Under the pieces are notes generated by a model that searched no databases, was not told the origin of the DNA, and saw nothing but the letters and a program-made list of their open reading frames with translations. A stretch of 64,000 bases of DNA, taken from NCBI GenBank assembly GCA_017311315.1, contig CM029669.1, forward strand, positions 18,635,102-18,699,101. The letters run 5' to 3'. Below are positions 21,486-43,108 of this stretch, piece by piece; positions within the stretch are counted from its first letter, which is position 1, and every line of letters starts with the position of its first letter. The position numbers were made by a program, and so were the translations under genes. Source of the DNA: Dendrocalamus latiflorus. Its lineage: Eukaryota; Streptophyta; Magnoliopsida; Poales; Poaceae.

Positions 21486-22690
21486 GACGTAGCTGACTGA
21501 TCAGTAACCATCGGTAGATAGCTACCAAAGGGTACGTCCAAGCCAAGTTCATGGATTGATGTCAGCCAAACGATGATTGATTAGCTAGATGCCATCTTGC
21601 GTTGTGTGTAACGGCCCGTTTGGAACGTAGCAGAGCCAAAACATTTGGTTTATCTGCAAGAATACCGACGGATGAAACTGCTTTGCGATCTGAAAGCCAA
21701 TGTTGAGCATGATTGGCATCCAATTGGGCCCCGAATTGCTGCATTTGTCCAGGCCTACTTGCAGGCCCGTACTTTTATTAGGAACCGGCCCATATTTAGT
21801 GGGCCTACTCAGCCTCTCATTAATGCTCAGGCTACCAACCCAGCTCCCGAGTCCCCTCCCCTCAGGTGACCGCCCTCCCGTTCAATTTCTCATCAACTCC
21901 AATCCTCCCTCCTCTCCAAAGAAAAAGACAAATATATAACATCCCTATAAGTCACCTGTTTTCCAATTTGGGCTCCATATCTCATTTTCATTTACTTTGT
22001 CTCACACAAGTTAAGTTGACTTGTAAATGCCCTCCTAGGTCCTGTGTTCACACCATTTTCTCGTGATTTTAATTATCCTTGGCACATTTTCAATGCTTTT
22101 AGCGTTTATTTAAGTGATATCAATACTTGTATTAATTACTCGGGTGATTTCGGTATTTTGTAATACATAATTTCAATATTGAAATATTAGTAACGAAATG
22201 GAGTACTACAAGTAACGAAATCACTGAAATAATTGAAATAAGTATTAACAGCATTAAAACAAGTATTGATGCAACTGAAACAAGTATCAAAGATAATGAA
22301 AACCACGAGAAATAGTGCTAACATACTGTTTGAGGGTTTATTTGGGTGCCAACTTAGCTTATGGGGCAGCGTGGATGATAATTAGATATAGATGTCAAAT
22401 TGAAAAAGTAGGTTACTTAGGGGTATTATGGATTTTCAAAAAAAAAACAGAACTCCAAGCCTCTCTTGTGACCGGCCGCATCCACCACATCGGCAACTTG
22501 GGCCGTGCTTCAACTGACTTATAAATTATGACTTCTGGTTTTTAAAACTATAACAGTTATTAGCTTTTTTAAAATAATTAAATTAAAAAACTTATATCAT
22601 TATATACAATGTAAAAGAAATAAGGAAAAAACAAAAAACAAAAAGTCCAAAAAAAGACAAAATTAAGAAGATAGAAGCTAGAAGATAAAA
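21486..22690. other. Intergenic stretch between CACTA-2 and the DPH4 pseudogene
   Basis: No gene was found. AACGGCCCGTTTGGAACG at about 21609 resembles the end of a small DNA element, but I could not find its partner with confidence. A palindromic element is listed separately (22057-22313). The rest is AT-rich spacer with poly-A runs near 22440 and 22620-22660. Confidence 0.4.
22057..22313. mobile_element. Palindromic MITE-like element, about 257 bp
   Basis: TTTCTCGTGATTTTAATTATC at the left pairs with the inverse of the right arm (ATTTCTCGTGGTTTTCATTA), and inner segments such as ATCAATACTTGT also recur inverted (near 22117 and 22267). The whole could fold into a long imperfect hairpin. No clear target duplication, so the family is unknown. 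Confidence 0.4.
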
Positions 22691-23771
22691 CCGTTTAGAG
22701 CGGAGCCCGATCTGCGGAGACGCCGGACAGCACGGATTCTGAAGCACTGCACAGGTGCGAGACCTCGACGTCGCCCAGCCCCAGGCGACTTATTCTTGCC
22801 GGTGAGTTCGTCTTGAGCATTTCGTATCTCTGCGCGTAAATCGTAGTCACGGCTAACTTGTTTACTTGGATCGTTGTCACTAACTCAGGAGCGGAGCAGC
22901 TCAAAATAGTTTGAGATGAGGAATTAGGACATTGGCTGTTGGAATATTTGGTCACAATTATCTAAGAATAAAAAAAAGACATTTGGTAACAGAGGAATAA
23001 GGCAATCTCGCATAATGGTTGCATTTGGTTAAAGATGTTGGTTTCTGCCTGTGCAGACAACTGATATACATGTAAGACATAAGCCTGACTGATTGACTGT
23101 CCAATTTGCAAGTTACAACTCATTACAGTGCATTATTTCTTTTGCAAGTAGAAGTGATACAAAAGATATGTGCAGAAATGCTTTTTTTTTGAACGGGGAA
23201 TGCAAAATTTGGTCTTAGTTTATATCACCGGTAATGAGAATACCACCAAATAGCGTGAACTTAGTATCATATTTGAATTTGAGGACCTTGCGGTCTAGTT
23301 TATAGACGATAAACAATTTCTAAGGCCGACTCGAAATGAATTTGGATTGAGCCTAGTTGCAGAAAAGGTTGTTTCTTACATCGCGATGTATCTGGAGTTC
23401 TCAAACAATTCTGCATTATGCTTTTAATAAGTTTGAAGTGATACCTCTAATAGTATTAGTACTATTCTACTTGGACTTCAATTATTCTTATGTTAATGGA
23501 TCCATACATAATTATACAGTGAATATGGCTATATTTAAAGCTGACTTTCCTCTCCAAAAAGGAGGACAAAAGAAGTTCTTTGTTCAAAAGTTTTGTTTTG
23601 TTTGCCGCCCGTCTTGCCTAATGTTATTGTTTTTGTTCTTTTCCAGCCTGACAGTGAACTGGTGTCATCCATGCTTCTAACCAGCAGCATTTGTGCCCAG
23701 AAGACATACTATGTTCTTTCAGTGAATGAAGGAGCTACATATGATGAAGTCCATGCAGGATATAGGTCTGC

Positions 23772-23815
23772 TATCCTAAATGCGCATCCTTGCTATCCTA
23801 AATGCGCATCCTGAC
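23772..23815 (+). repeat. 22-bp tandem duplication over the HPD motif of DPH4
   Basis: GCTATCCTAAATGCGCATCC occurs twice in a row with a 22-bp period. Since 22 is not a multiple of three, the downstream J-domain frame is lost just at the codons for the HPD tripeptide. Confidence 0.85.
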
Positions 23816-24018
23816 ATGTCTCAAGCAAACCCTGATTCACTTCTGTCTTCGGATGAGCAAGGAGAATTTTTTTAGCGCGCAGAAAGCATGGGAGGTCCTA
23901 CGTGATCCAAAATCCAGAGCTGAGTATGACGAGCTGCAAATATCCAGGCAGAACCTGGAGAATATCACCTACGAAATTGAAGTGGAGGAAATGACCATTG
24001 AAATAACCGACAATGCGA

Positions 24019-24265
24019 CGGATCCGGGCTTGTTTTTTTTGGCTGTGGCTTATGGCTTTTGGCTGAAATTTTTGAACTTTGGCTGTTTACGGTACAGATT
24101 ACGGAGAGATTGATACTCACTTGTGATTTTGGCTGGTACAGATGTTGGGCTTTTAACACGTACTACGTTTAACTTGTAGACCTCGTCTTAAGAAAATACT
24201 CCGTTTAAAAGTTAGGTACTGTAGCGGCTGCAAAAAGCAGGCCGGCTTATTACCTGCCGAACAGG
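24019..24265. mobile_element. Small inverted-repeat element inside the DPH4 pseudogene
   Basis: The segment begins GGGCTTGTTTTTTTTGGC and ends GCCGAACAGGCTT, whose inverse AAGCCTGTTCGGC resembles the start. It separates the J-domain part from the zinc-finger part where the family has continuous coding sequence. Exact ends and target duplication are unclear. Confidence 0.45.
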
Positions 24266-24479
24266 CTTGGAGCTGCTCTATCCGTTTAGATGTGGAGATT
24301 ATCTTTCAATCTCGTCATTTGATCTTGGGGAAAGGGGCATTCTGATCGGTGAGGATGGAAAAACAGATTTTCAATCATCCGATTGTGTATCAGCTTCTGT
24401 TGTTCTGGGATGTAACTCTTGTTCGCTCAAAACGCGATTGGTTATAAATAGAGCTTCTTGGTAAATTGCCTCCATTCTA

Positions 24480-25790
24480 TACCTTTCATCTGGAATAGAT
24501 CTAAATATGTTGGCCCCTCATCCGCTGCTTATGAATAAATATATTTCCAGTTAGAAATTTGTCTCATTTTAAGAATTCTCAGTGTTCCTACCTCTCTCTC
24601 TATCCGTTGAGAGTAATGTGACATTGCTTTAGCACCACTCACCAACCAACAATGTTGTTGGTCTAGACTATTACCATACGATTGATATGTGTCTGTTCTT
24701 ATTGTTTCTTGTTGTTGCTGTATACATCGGTAAGTTAATTTGAACGAACAAACTCGGTGGATTTATAAATTTCAATGAGTTTGACCTTCCAAATTTTTTT
24801 TAAAAAAATCCCGATTGAAAATTTATTTAAACATATAAAAGAAGAAAAGTTGTAAAAAGTTTAAATGCCTCATATTCCATTACTTTTTCACGGAGACAGA
24901 CAAACACAGATCCAATCCGGCTATAGTGTAATTGAAATGAGATGAAATAACATGTATTTCAATTAATATTACCAACAACTTTAACTGCTCACCCTAACGA
25001 GAGATGGAGGAAATGTTTTAAGTGTTGTAAATATTGCGGTATTAGCAAATATTTACTTATAATTCCAGCAGAACAGAATATAGCACAAGCAAGACAAATT
25101 GGATATAAAGATGACTTCTTCAAGATATAAACAGGTGAAAATATTAAGCCATCTAAACAACATATCATGAAATAGTATAAAACCATCATATATTCAGAAT
25201 TGAGACATAGATCATTGAAATAACATGCTGCCATCAAAAGTAGCCAGACATAAATGACTAAAATCAGCATATTTGAGTGGTTTTTAATTGCTCTCAGATG
25301 TAGGGTTACACAAGATTTTAATTTTGGTCGTCCCGCCACTACGGTCTTATACTCTTCACTGATTGAATATGTCAAGATGTGAATCAAACCTTGAGCTCTA
25401 AGGAATTCAGTTAGATACTACTTTCAGCCAGTAGTAAAGCTACAGGAAAAGACCACTGAAAATAGCACTACAACATGAACTTTCGGCCAGCAGTTAACAA
25501 ATGATCACCAAATAGATATGTGATTTAGCCAACTAACTTGATAAAGTTCCAGAGTATAGACTCCCGACTAAACCAGTTATGCAATAAGCCAAAATGGCTA
25601 ATAGATTATAAGCAAATGAAGAGGTGATCACAGACTGCAATCAAAGATTCTAACTACTGAAGCAGTACCAAAAAGACTACCAATTTAGAGCTCAAGCTTT
25701 GTGATTCAATCTCAGCACAATGTCACTTCCTTCATGCATCTCCATTAACATTAATCATTCAGTAATAACAGATCACAGAAGGAACTGAGA
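24480..25790. other. AT-rich stretch without a gene
   Basis: I see no coding signal, RNA gene or clear repeat ends over these 1.3 kb. The minus-strand frame at 24989-25387 has no recognisable domain and a membrane-like composition expected of AT-rich DNA. It could be intron of the possible minus-strand gene whose first exon ends near 25800. Confidence 0.4.
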
Positions 25791-25799
25791 TGAAACTCA

Positions 25800-26106
25800 C
25801 TGTGCGGTGATATTCAAAACCACCTGAAGTAACCAAAATGGGCAAGGCATGCATTCGCGCTGTCCTAGAAAACCAATGACCCCACAAAACCGAGCAGGGA
25901 AATGGTCGCCGAAGATACAATGCCCTTCTTCCCATCTCAGCCGCAGCCAAGTGGAAGTCGAGATAGGGGTTGCCACACAAGACCACAAGAGTGTTCCGAC
26001 CAAGAACACTCAATCACAAACTAACACTCCAAATCTTTCAGAGGTTCTCACGGTCCAAGCTCAGATCAAGACCCCTAGTCAAGGATCGAGTCCCTCGGCT
26101 ATCGGT
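25800..26106 (-). other. Possible first exon of an unknown minus-strand gene, split by a solo LTR
   Basis: Read on the minus strand, a TATAAAG box (about 30979-30973) is followed by a CT-rich leader (30947-30854), then the solo LTR, then leader again from 26106. The first ATG of the joined leader opens a 45-codon frame beginning MGRRALYLRRPFPCSVLWGH. It runs into a good donor, CA|GTGAGT, near 25800. I do not recognise the peptide. The arginine-rich start might be an organelle targeting sequence, or the exon may be non-coding. No second exon was found before 24480. The TATA-leader-donor order is what makes this more than chance. Confidence 0.3.
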
Positions 26107-29100
26107 TGTCAGACCCAGATTTTATAATCCGGAATCTACTGTGTTTAGTTGCACTATTCCCTGGATCAGTAGATAGTGCACACAGTTACAGTAATGGACA
26201 TCAAATTTACATACCATGCGGAAGCATAATTAAAATAATAAACTTACTCATGGGCCGATTAGGCCGAAATTCAGAAAGTTGCAGCAGCGGAAGAACGAAG
26301 CACACAGGTGGGACCTTCAGGACATGCCCACAGGCAGCCAACTGGAGGTTCGCGACCTAATTCCTGACATCTTCATCTTTTCTGCCAGTTTGTCCAATCT
26401 TGTTGCCGAGGCGAGGTGACTTGATCCTTGATTCTGAATTTTTGTCGCAAAAGCGAGCGTGAGCACTCCGACCCCGTGCTCCGCGAGCCAATACACAGAA
26501 TGCAAATAAATAGTATGCATGGCATAACAAAGGAAAGGCTCGGATTATTTTATTTGCCAAAAATTTGCTTTTAGCGGCATTATTATTCTTAATTAATCAA
26601 AGTTTTATTATTACTACCTAACTCCACACTACAATTACCAAAATCGACTTAATCCACCGAGAATGTACTCTATTTATTGATTGCTGTCTAAAACTCCAAA
26701 CAGCAAGTATCATCATTTATTTAATCCACCGATCATACTTTGTACTTTGAATTATTAATAATCCAATCCTGTCATTACTATTCATCAGCCCCTTACCTCT
26801 GAACTCTAATGATTCTCTAACATAATTACTTTCAAATCCACCAATATCATTTGTATTCAATCCTTTTTGTCATTGATTTCAACCCATAATCCAATAATCC
26901 ATCTCATTTTTTTCATTATCTATCACTAGCTAATCCTTAGATATACCTCCACCAAAAATTCAATTTACCAAGATTATAATCCACTAATTATCATGACTCC
27001 TCTAATCTTCTCAGAAATTTAATTCGTCCCTCTAGTAATTGATCAACTCCTATTAATTCCCTATATTGATAACATCTTCCAAGGATTAACAATCACTATT
27101 ATATATCCACCAAGAATATCATTAATCAAGAATTATAATCCAATACTTGTATTATTCCACCAAATCCTCAAAAATTCATTTGATTCATCTAGTAACTGAA
27201 TCTATTAATTCTAATATTGACATCTCCCAAGAACTTATTTATCAGTGTCATAATCCAATATCTATCTGTGCAATTCCTAAATCTCCAAAAATCATTTAAA
27301 TCCTCTATCTAGCCTATCATTTAGCTAGACTTCACCAATTTATTTCCTCCAAAATCCACACTATCATTTCCTATTCAAGATCGACATGAATCCACCAATG
27401 CCTTTATAGGTACTCTACAAACATTCCTCTCTTTTACTCGTGACCCTGTTTATTCCACCCATTTTTTTATTTTGTAAGAATAGGAATGCCACTATTTGAA
27501 ATATAATACATAAAATTTCCTGAGACCTAGCAGTTTTGAGCAAAAACATAATGTTCAAGGAATATTAATATGAATTTCCATACATATGGCATCACACCAT
27601 ATGCCTAATATCACCATAATTTCTCCATACCTACGGCATCACACCGTATGACATTTTTCAGCGTTATAGCCGCTTAACTTACCACTGGGACGACACCCAG
27701 GACAACTCAAATCAGGGCTTTCCTCTGCCCTTCCACTTTTCCATTCCCATTTTTCAATATTTTTGTAAACAGAACTATATCTAGTTAAGTTCTCATGTCC
27801 GCCCTTGATCGTGGGCACGGCTATTCGAATAGTTTTGACTCTGCAGAGTTTGTACACTTTCACCACAAGAGACAATCAACTCGTTGCCCCACACGATTCC
27901 TTAGTCATGTGGTTGAGCAGACTATCACAGTGACCGTTCAAAGTACCTCGCCCCTTCCATCATTTCACCCTATGGGTCGCTCCCACTTGCGGTGGGTCCC
28001 ATACGTTGTGCGGGATGTCCTCCTTCTGAACGTCTAGCAGCTGGCTCCCCACCCCTGCTAGCCCGCCACAGCAGAACTTCACCCTACCCGGGTGTCCCAT
28101 TCAAGCCGTCACATAGACTGCCGCTTGCACTATCCCACACCACCTCCTGGAAGGATAACTTCTAGGGTCCGGTAAATCTACTAAGCTAAGTCATACTTTA
28201 CGAACTTGTGGTTGTACTGTTTTACCCGGGAGGTCATGACAAGATTCGGTCCTTAGTGGTATCTGGGCGGTCTACCACTAACCACTTTGTGCTTCCACTG
28301 CACCACACTCTCACACCATCGAACCAATCCGCCTAGATATTAAAGCATGTTGGGGTTTTTGGAAACATAAAATAATCATATCCAACATTTATCAGTCATT
28401 ACCACCATGACTGCCCAACCAATTTTTCTCAGGATTAAAAGTGATGCTTGGGCGCTTTCGCGCCCATGATTACCTAAACAATACTAAGCACGGCATATAA
28501 ATTACGGACTTATTTTCGAAATGTAACCGTTATAGTTTTACTAGGGCGACAAGGTTCTCATTTTCAAATATTCCAAAGGAGGTGTAATATTAGTCAAGCA
28601 AGCAATGGACATGTAACTAAAATCTTAAATTAACATGTATTTGTATATAACATAACGGCATGCAATTTGATAATTTAAACTAAAATAATTTGCATAAAAT
28701 GTAGGTTCAACATGATCAAAGTGTTGACTCGCCTTGGTTACAGTGGTCGGGTGCTTGATTATCCGGAGTTTCTAGTGCTGCTGCCTCGAACTCTTCCTCT
28801 TGAGCCTCGTATGCTATTTTAGCGCGCGCCAAAAATTTGTACCAAAAAGAAAAGCAGCAAATCAAACCAAATAACACCAGAAATTCAAATGAACTCTAAA
28901 ATTTATGATTTTAGTTCCATTGGATAGATCTTGATTTTATATGAATTTAGAAATTTGTCTCACTCAATTTGGAGTTGAAATGAATAAGTTATGATTATTT
29001 GAAGTTCTCAGTTTAGTTAAATCTCAAAATTACTAAATTTCTGACAGTGGGTCCCACATGTCATTTTCTTTTTATTTTAATTCTCTTATTGTCGTGCCAC

Positions 29101-30853
29101 TGACAAGTGGGTCCAGGTACTGTTCATTGGGGTCCATCTGTCAGCAGGGGCTCAGTGCAGAGGTGTCACTGACCCGTGGGGCCCAGGGGTCAGCAGCTGT
29201 TCCAGCTGCACAGGCCGACAGGCGGGGCCCACCTGTCAGCCCGAGAGAAAAATCAAAAGAATTACTCAACCGCACGCGCGGAGTCGGACTCGAACGCGCG
29301 ACGCGGGAGCAGAGAGGGAGAGGAAATAGCGCTGGAAGCCACTCGGCCGAGCCGAGCGATGCTTACCCATATAGGGTAAGTATACCTTTTGAGGTAGCTC
29401 CGGGAGGGAGCCGAGCAGAGGAGGAGGAAGACGGCGGCGTCGGCGGCGAGTGGTCGCCGGAGGGGTCCGGGTCGTGTGTAGAATACAACCCTGGCGTGAA
29501 GGAAAATCTCCTGGTGTAGGCGGTCGGGGTGGAGGAGCACGGTGGCGAGCCGGTGGCGTGCGGCGGCGGAGGTTCGGGAAGGCTGTCGTCGCCGGCGAAG
29601 CTCAGGCGACGGGGGACCCAGTGGAGGAGGGGGTTAGCTTCGCCTGGCTCCGGAGATGGTTCATGAGCAAGGGATTGAGCTCTGGTGGCTCGGTGTGGTG
29701 GGTGAGCGTTCGCCGGAGTTCGGGAAGACGAGGGCGCCGGCGAGGAATTGGGGCACCTCAGGCCAATTGCGGGCAGGGGAGGGGAGAGTGAAGCAGGGCG
29801 ACGCGTTTGCGATCTCCAGGTAGGGCTTTTATAGCCGGAGAGAGGGGCGCGTGGCGAGGTGACAGTGGCCTCCGCCCTGCTCACTCTGGCGAGGGGAGGC
29901 GAACCGAATCCCGCCGAGATTTTTCGGGAGAGAGAGCACAGGGGGTGCGCTGAACTTTGCCCGCGGGTGTGAGAGAAGAAAGAGAGGGATTGGCTGCGCA
30001 GAGGGAGTGAGCGCGAGGGGGAGCGCAGCACTGCGGGCGCGTGGAGAAGAGGAGGGGGGAGGAAGAAGACGCGGGCGGGGCCACCGGTCAGAGAAAGAAA
30101 CTGGCGCGCGGGGGCCACGAGGCAGCGGGAGAAGGAGCAGGCGAGGCACGGGCCCGCGGCGCAGAGGGAGAGGCGCGGGTGGAGGCGGGTCCACCGGCCA
30201 GCGGAAGGAGGGGCGCGAGAGAGCGGGGTCCGCTCGCCAGCGAGAGCGGGCGCGCGCGAGAAGATGGGCCGCGGGGCGCTGGCCCATGCGGAGAGGAGCT
30301 GGGCCGGGGTAACGGCCGGCCCGGCTGTTTCATTTTTTCTTTTTCTTTTATTTTTGCTTTTGCATTTGAATTTTACACTCACATATACATTTGCACATAG
30401 GTTTTGAGATATAGACCTATACATGTATTTGTACTTTTCTCTGATTTTTGTGTATGTACCCATATATTAATTTATTTACTCTCTCACATAGTATACATGT
30501 ACATATATACATATATATTTGTTAACATAACATTTTTATTTTGTATACTCCTTTACTATTTATTCCATTATTTTTAGAGGTGATATTTTATGGTTAACCA
30601 AATATTCTCCCTTGAAATTTTATAGATCATCTTTTCAGACTCTTAATTTAGATTTTTAAGTTTCCTTTATTTGTATATTCTTATGTGTAGCATTAATATT
30701 ATTGATTTTGATTTTGGTCTTTATTGAATTTCTTTAACTTTTGAGAGCTCAATAAGAATTTAAAAATACCATGAAAATCCAAATTCAAATATTATAATAG
30801 ACAAAATAACTCAAACTCCATATTTTCAAATTTAAAAACTTCAGGATGTTACA
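26107..30853 (-). mobile_element. Solo LTR, 4.75 kb, gypsy (Tekay-like)
   Basis: It starts TGTCAGACCCAG and ends CAGGATGTTACA and is flanked by perfect TCGGT duplications (26102-26106 and 30854-30858). Nothing between the ends looks like a primer site or gag-pol, so it is a solo LTR. It is the same family and orientation as the one at 14496-18783 but about 460 bp longer. AT-rich additions near 26580-27480, absent from the other copy, account for much of this. It splits a minus-strand leader (see 25800-26106). GC-rich ORFs at 29363-30463 are not taken as genes. Confidence 0.9.
29262..29360 (-). other. tRNA-like segment in the second solo LTR (A and B box)
   Basis: On the minus strand GGCTCGGCCGAGTGGC (29353-29338) recalls the A-box region of Leu/Ser-type tRNAs and GTTCGAGTCC (29295-29286) is a good B box, about 42 bases apart. 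The folded cloverleaf is poor. The position from the LTR end (about 1.5 kb) nearly equals that of the tRNA-like segment in the other solo LTR, although the sequences differ. Confidence 0.5.
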
Positions 30854-30969
30854 TCGGTGGAGCACGGAGAACCGGCTAACAGCCCAAAGACCAGAGATCG
30901 CCAACCGAGAGTCTAGAGTGGAGGGGAAGAGAGCTCACTATTTTCGGGATACCCAATGGAGAGGAGCCC

Positions 30970-30985
30970 GAGCTTTATAGCGGAG
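30970..30985 (-). promoter_or_regulatory. TATA box, minus strand
   Basis: CGCTATAAAGCTCG on the minus strand fits a plant TATA box, with a CT-rich start-like region (CTCTTCCCCTCC) about 45-55 bases downstream. It would drive the unknown minus-strand gene that is interrupted by the solo LTR. Confidence 0.45.
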
Positions 30986-30999
30986 CGGAGAGAGGGGGT

Positions 31000-32140
31000 T
31001 CCGGCGGGCTACGGTGTGGCTGGCGCTGAAACGCCCGCGTTGACAGGTGGGCCCCACTGGCATTCTTTTTTCAGATGGTAAACAGTGCAAAAAAGGCTAA
31101 AAGGGGCAATGCAGCAGGGTGATCAAGACATGGATGGCTGAGATAGATGCAAGCTTAAGCAAAGATTCAAGACAAATCAAAATCAAACAATAATTTAAAT
31201 TACTTTTGAAATTCAATTTTGTTTCAAATTACTAGTCTTGGTCAACAACTCAAACAAAACACATCCACACCAAACTCGATAGGCGCAGCCACGGATGAAT
31301 AGGTAGCCACAGACACTTCCTCCATGGAGCCACCAACTTCCGATGCATCGTTCTCGGCCCCCTCGCCAACACCATCCTGGGGCTCGGGCGTGTGGGCGCA
31401 AAGGGAGATGCAGAACGGCGAGAAGAACAGCAGCACCAGGTGGCCGCGGCCATAGCTGCAGGTGGCGGTGCTTCCTCTATACTCTACAAAGATATGGAAA
31501 TTAAGAGGAAGAAGACAAGGGAGAGAGAGGGGTGTGGATTTAATGTTGCTCCATGGCAACCAAGGAGAACTCTCAGGCCTCATGCTTTGGAAGAGGAATG
31601 AAGAAAAAGGGAAGAAGGGCAAGAGTGTCTTTCCCCATCTAACCTAACACCCAGCTCAATAGCTCATGGTCAAGGGACGGAAGAAAAGTGAGCCAGTGAC
31701 ACGGAAGAAACGCCAATTTTTAAATGGGCATATCAGTGAAACTGATAATTTTGCATGACAAGTAAGGAATTTTGTATGCTTTACCTATCCAAACGGCACT
31801 AGCTTAAATCAAAAGCTACTTAAAACGTGTTGATTTTTAATTTCAGTTTATTTGTTATTTTTGATATTTTTCGGCTTTTATCTTTTCTTTTTTCCCTTAT
31901 CCCTTTGTATTATCCGTGACGATATAACTTTTTTTATTTTTTTATTTTTCTTTTTATCATTTTTTACTTAGAAAAAGCTAACCACCGCTTATATAATTTT
32001 AATTTTTAACCATAAACCTAAAGGCATAATCAGAAGCTTTTTAGCCATGGGCCAGTTAGATCGGGCCTAAAAAGCATCTCCTTTCACCCTATTCAATCCT
32101 GGTCATCTGTTCACAATCTGACGGTGGTAGGAATTCAAGA
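31000..32140. other. Stretch between the split minus-strand promoter and SEC23
   Basis: A minus-strand frame of 126 codons (31242-31622) and overlapping plus-strand frames are present. Their GC content is raised around 31290-31450, but I recognise no domain. From 31730 to 32060 the sequence is AT-rich with T runs and ends that hint at a decayed small element (ACGGCACTAGCTTAAATC near 31794, AGAAGCTTTTTAGCC near 32032). Nothing here can be called a gene with confidence. Confidence 0.35.
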
Positions 32141-32149
32141 TGACGTTGC

Positions 32150-32724
32150 GAGGTTATATTGATTTCACCCGGTACCACAGAATTTCTTCCCCTCACCTCG
32201 CTTCCCCGTTTCCCGGACTACCCGAGTCCTGACTACTCCCGAGTCCAGCGCAGCCGAGCCCCCTCTTCGCCAGCGCCGGAGAAGAAGCTTCCAGAGCAGG
32301 CCTCCTTCCACCGAAGCCGCGCCGCCTCGAAGGCGTAGGTACTCTTCTCTCCTCCCCTCTCTTCTGGGCTGGCGTGGAGCGGGCAGGAAATCACCGAGGC
32401 TGCTTTGTTCTGTTGGTACGGAAGCCCTAACGTAGCTTGCTTGGATTGTTCTTTGCTTTGAACAATCAAATCTAAATGCTGTTTTCTCTCCGAGATATTC
32501 CGATCCGTCCAGGCATCCAGTTTGTTGCGGATTTGATTTGATTGTTCTAATAGCAGCTTGTTTTCCCCAAAAGTTTGGGGGTTTAACTGAACCTTCACTT
32601 TTAATTGGTTAATGGTTATTGCAGCTCAGACGACCTCTTGCTGCTGCAGGTAGAGGCCTGTTACAATTGTGAAAACAAAGGTTCTACCGAAGAAACTATA
32701 GTTCGAGCGACCTGATTGCAGAAA
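32150..32724 (+). promoter_or_regulatory. Promoter-proximal region and 5' UTR of SEC23, with UTR intron
   Basis: A weak TATA-like GTTATATTG lies near 32152, and a CT-rich leader exon covers about 32180-32338. It ends at the donor TAG|GTACTC. An acceptor TTGCAG ends at 32624. A further small intron may run from 32650 (CAG|GTAGAG) to 32721 (GATTGCAG), which would place the start codon three bases into the next exon. Introns in the 5' UTR are common in housekeeping plant genes. Confidence 0.55.
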
Positions 32725-42242
<9,518 letters not shown>

Positions 42243-42556
42243 AACATGGTCGTGCAGCAATGGTACACCAATGGTCTCTTCTGGTGTACAGCAAGGAACT
42301 TTATTTTTGTTGTGTGTGTGTATCCTCTTCTACAGGTTGCCACATATTGTAGACTGTGACGTGCCATTGTTAGCTCTACATCTGTACATTGCCATGGTTA
42401 TAGGACAAAGTATCTGTCGTATAATCAAGACGAAACATTCATATGTTTTGTGTAAATGGAGTATCGTACCCTTCTTGATTGGTCATCGCTAACACCAAAG
42501 AAGATTACTTTCTATCTGTATGCCAGTATGCCACCCGGGGTACCATCTGGTCATTA
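42243..42556 (+). other. 3' UTR and downstream flank of SEC23
   Basis: The untranslated tail of SEC23 follows the stop. It contains a T-rich and GT-rich block near 42300-42320 and no strong AATAAA. The next transposon begins at 42557, only about 315 bp after the stop codon. Confidence 0.5.
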
Positions 42557-43068
42557 TGTAACATCCCGAGTGTTGCTCCATTTGAAAACCTTGTAATTTT
42601 CTTGAACTTCAAAAGCCTTTGTTGCACCTTTGGAGTTGTCAACGTTTTTGCGTAATCTAAAAATATTTTTCTTCGTTGCAAAAGTCGAATTTCCATTTTT
42701 TTTAAGGGATTACGTCCAAACCAAAAACATACAAAAAAAAGCTTTGTTACCGCAAAACCTTTTCAAAACTCACATTCAGAACCAAACAAGTTTGGCAAAA
42801 CAAATTAATTCCGAACCTATTTCCTCTCTAGTCCTCTTGACGTGGGCCGAGGAGCAATCAGCCGGTCCAATCGCCCTCTTTCCTTCTCATTTTAAGCCAA
42901 CACCGTAGCCCAAGCCGAACCAGCAGAAGTGCACTAACTCTCCACTCGGCCCAAATGCGGCCCAGCATCACTGCCACCTCGCCACCTTCACTACTGCATG
43001 GGCCAGGCCCCACCTGCCAGCCTTGCCCTGTTCATCTTCTTCCTCGAGTCATCTCTCTCACGCATGCG

Positions 43069-43108
<40 letters not shown>

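Larger units (their letters stand above)
22690..24464 (+). pseudogene. DPH4: DPH4 pseudogene (J-domain, CSL zinc finger protein of diphthamide synthesis)
   Basis: DPH4 (DNAJC24 family) joins a J domain to a CSL zinc finger and helps make diphthamide on elongation factor 2. A GC-rich leader exon ends near 22801 (CTTGCCG, donor GTGAG). The coding exon begins after the acceptor at 23646, with ATG 23671. Readable parts are AQKTYYVLSVNEGATYDEV (J domain), FFSAQKAWEVLRDPKSRAEY (about 23870-23935) and, after an insertion, the finger GDYLSISSFDLGERG to VVLGCNSCSLKTRLVIN (24293-24450). Lesions: the Asp codon after KTYY is gone; a 22-bp tandem duplication falls exactly on the His-Pro-Asp motif and shifts the frame (23772-23815); a seven-T run shifts it again (near 23870); about 245 bp of foreign sequence interrupts the finger domain; and the first zinc cysteine reads Phe. 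It is therefore not functional. Confidence 0.8.

Noticed and set aside
24989..25387. 132-codon minus-strand ORF as a membrane protein gene
   Set aside because: Hydrophobic runs follow from AT-rich codons; no family resemblance, splice context or promoter was found.
29363..30463. 366-codon minus-strand ORF in the second solo LTR
   Set aside because: Low-complexity Ser/Pro/Arg composition, competing open frames on the other strand, and LTR location speak against a gene.
31242..31622. 126-codon minus-strand ORF upstream of SEC23
   Set aside because: Three overlapping frames are open over the same GC-rich part, and no domain or promoter could be identified.
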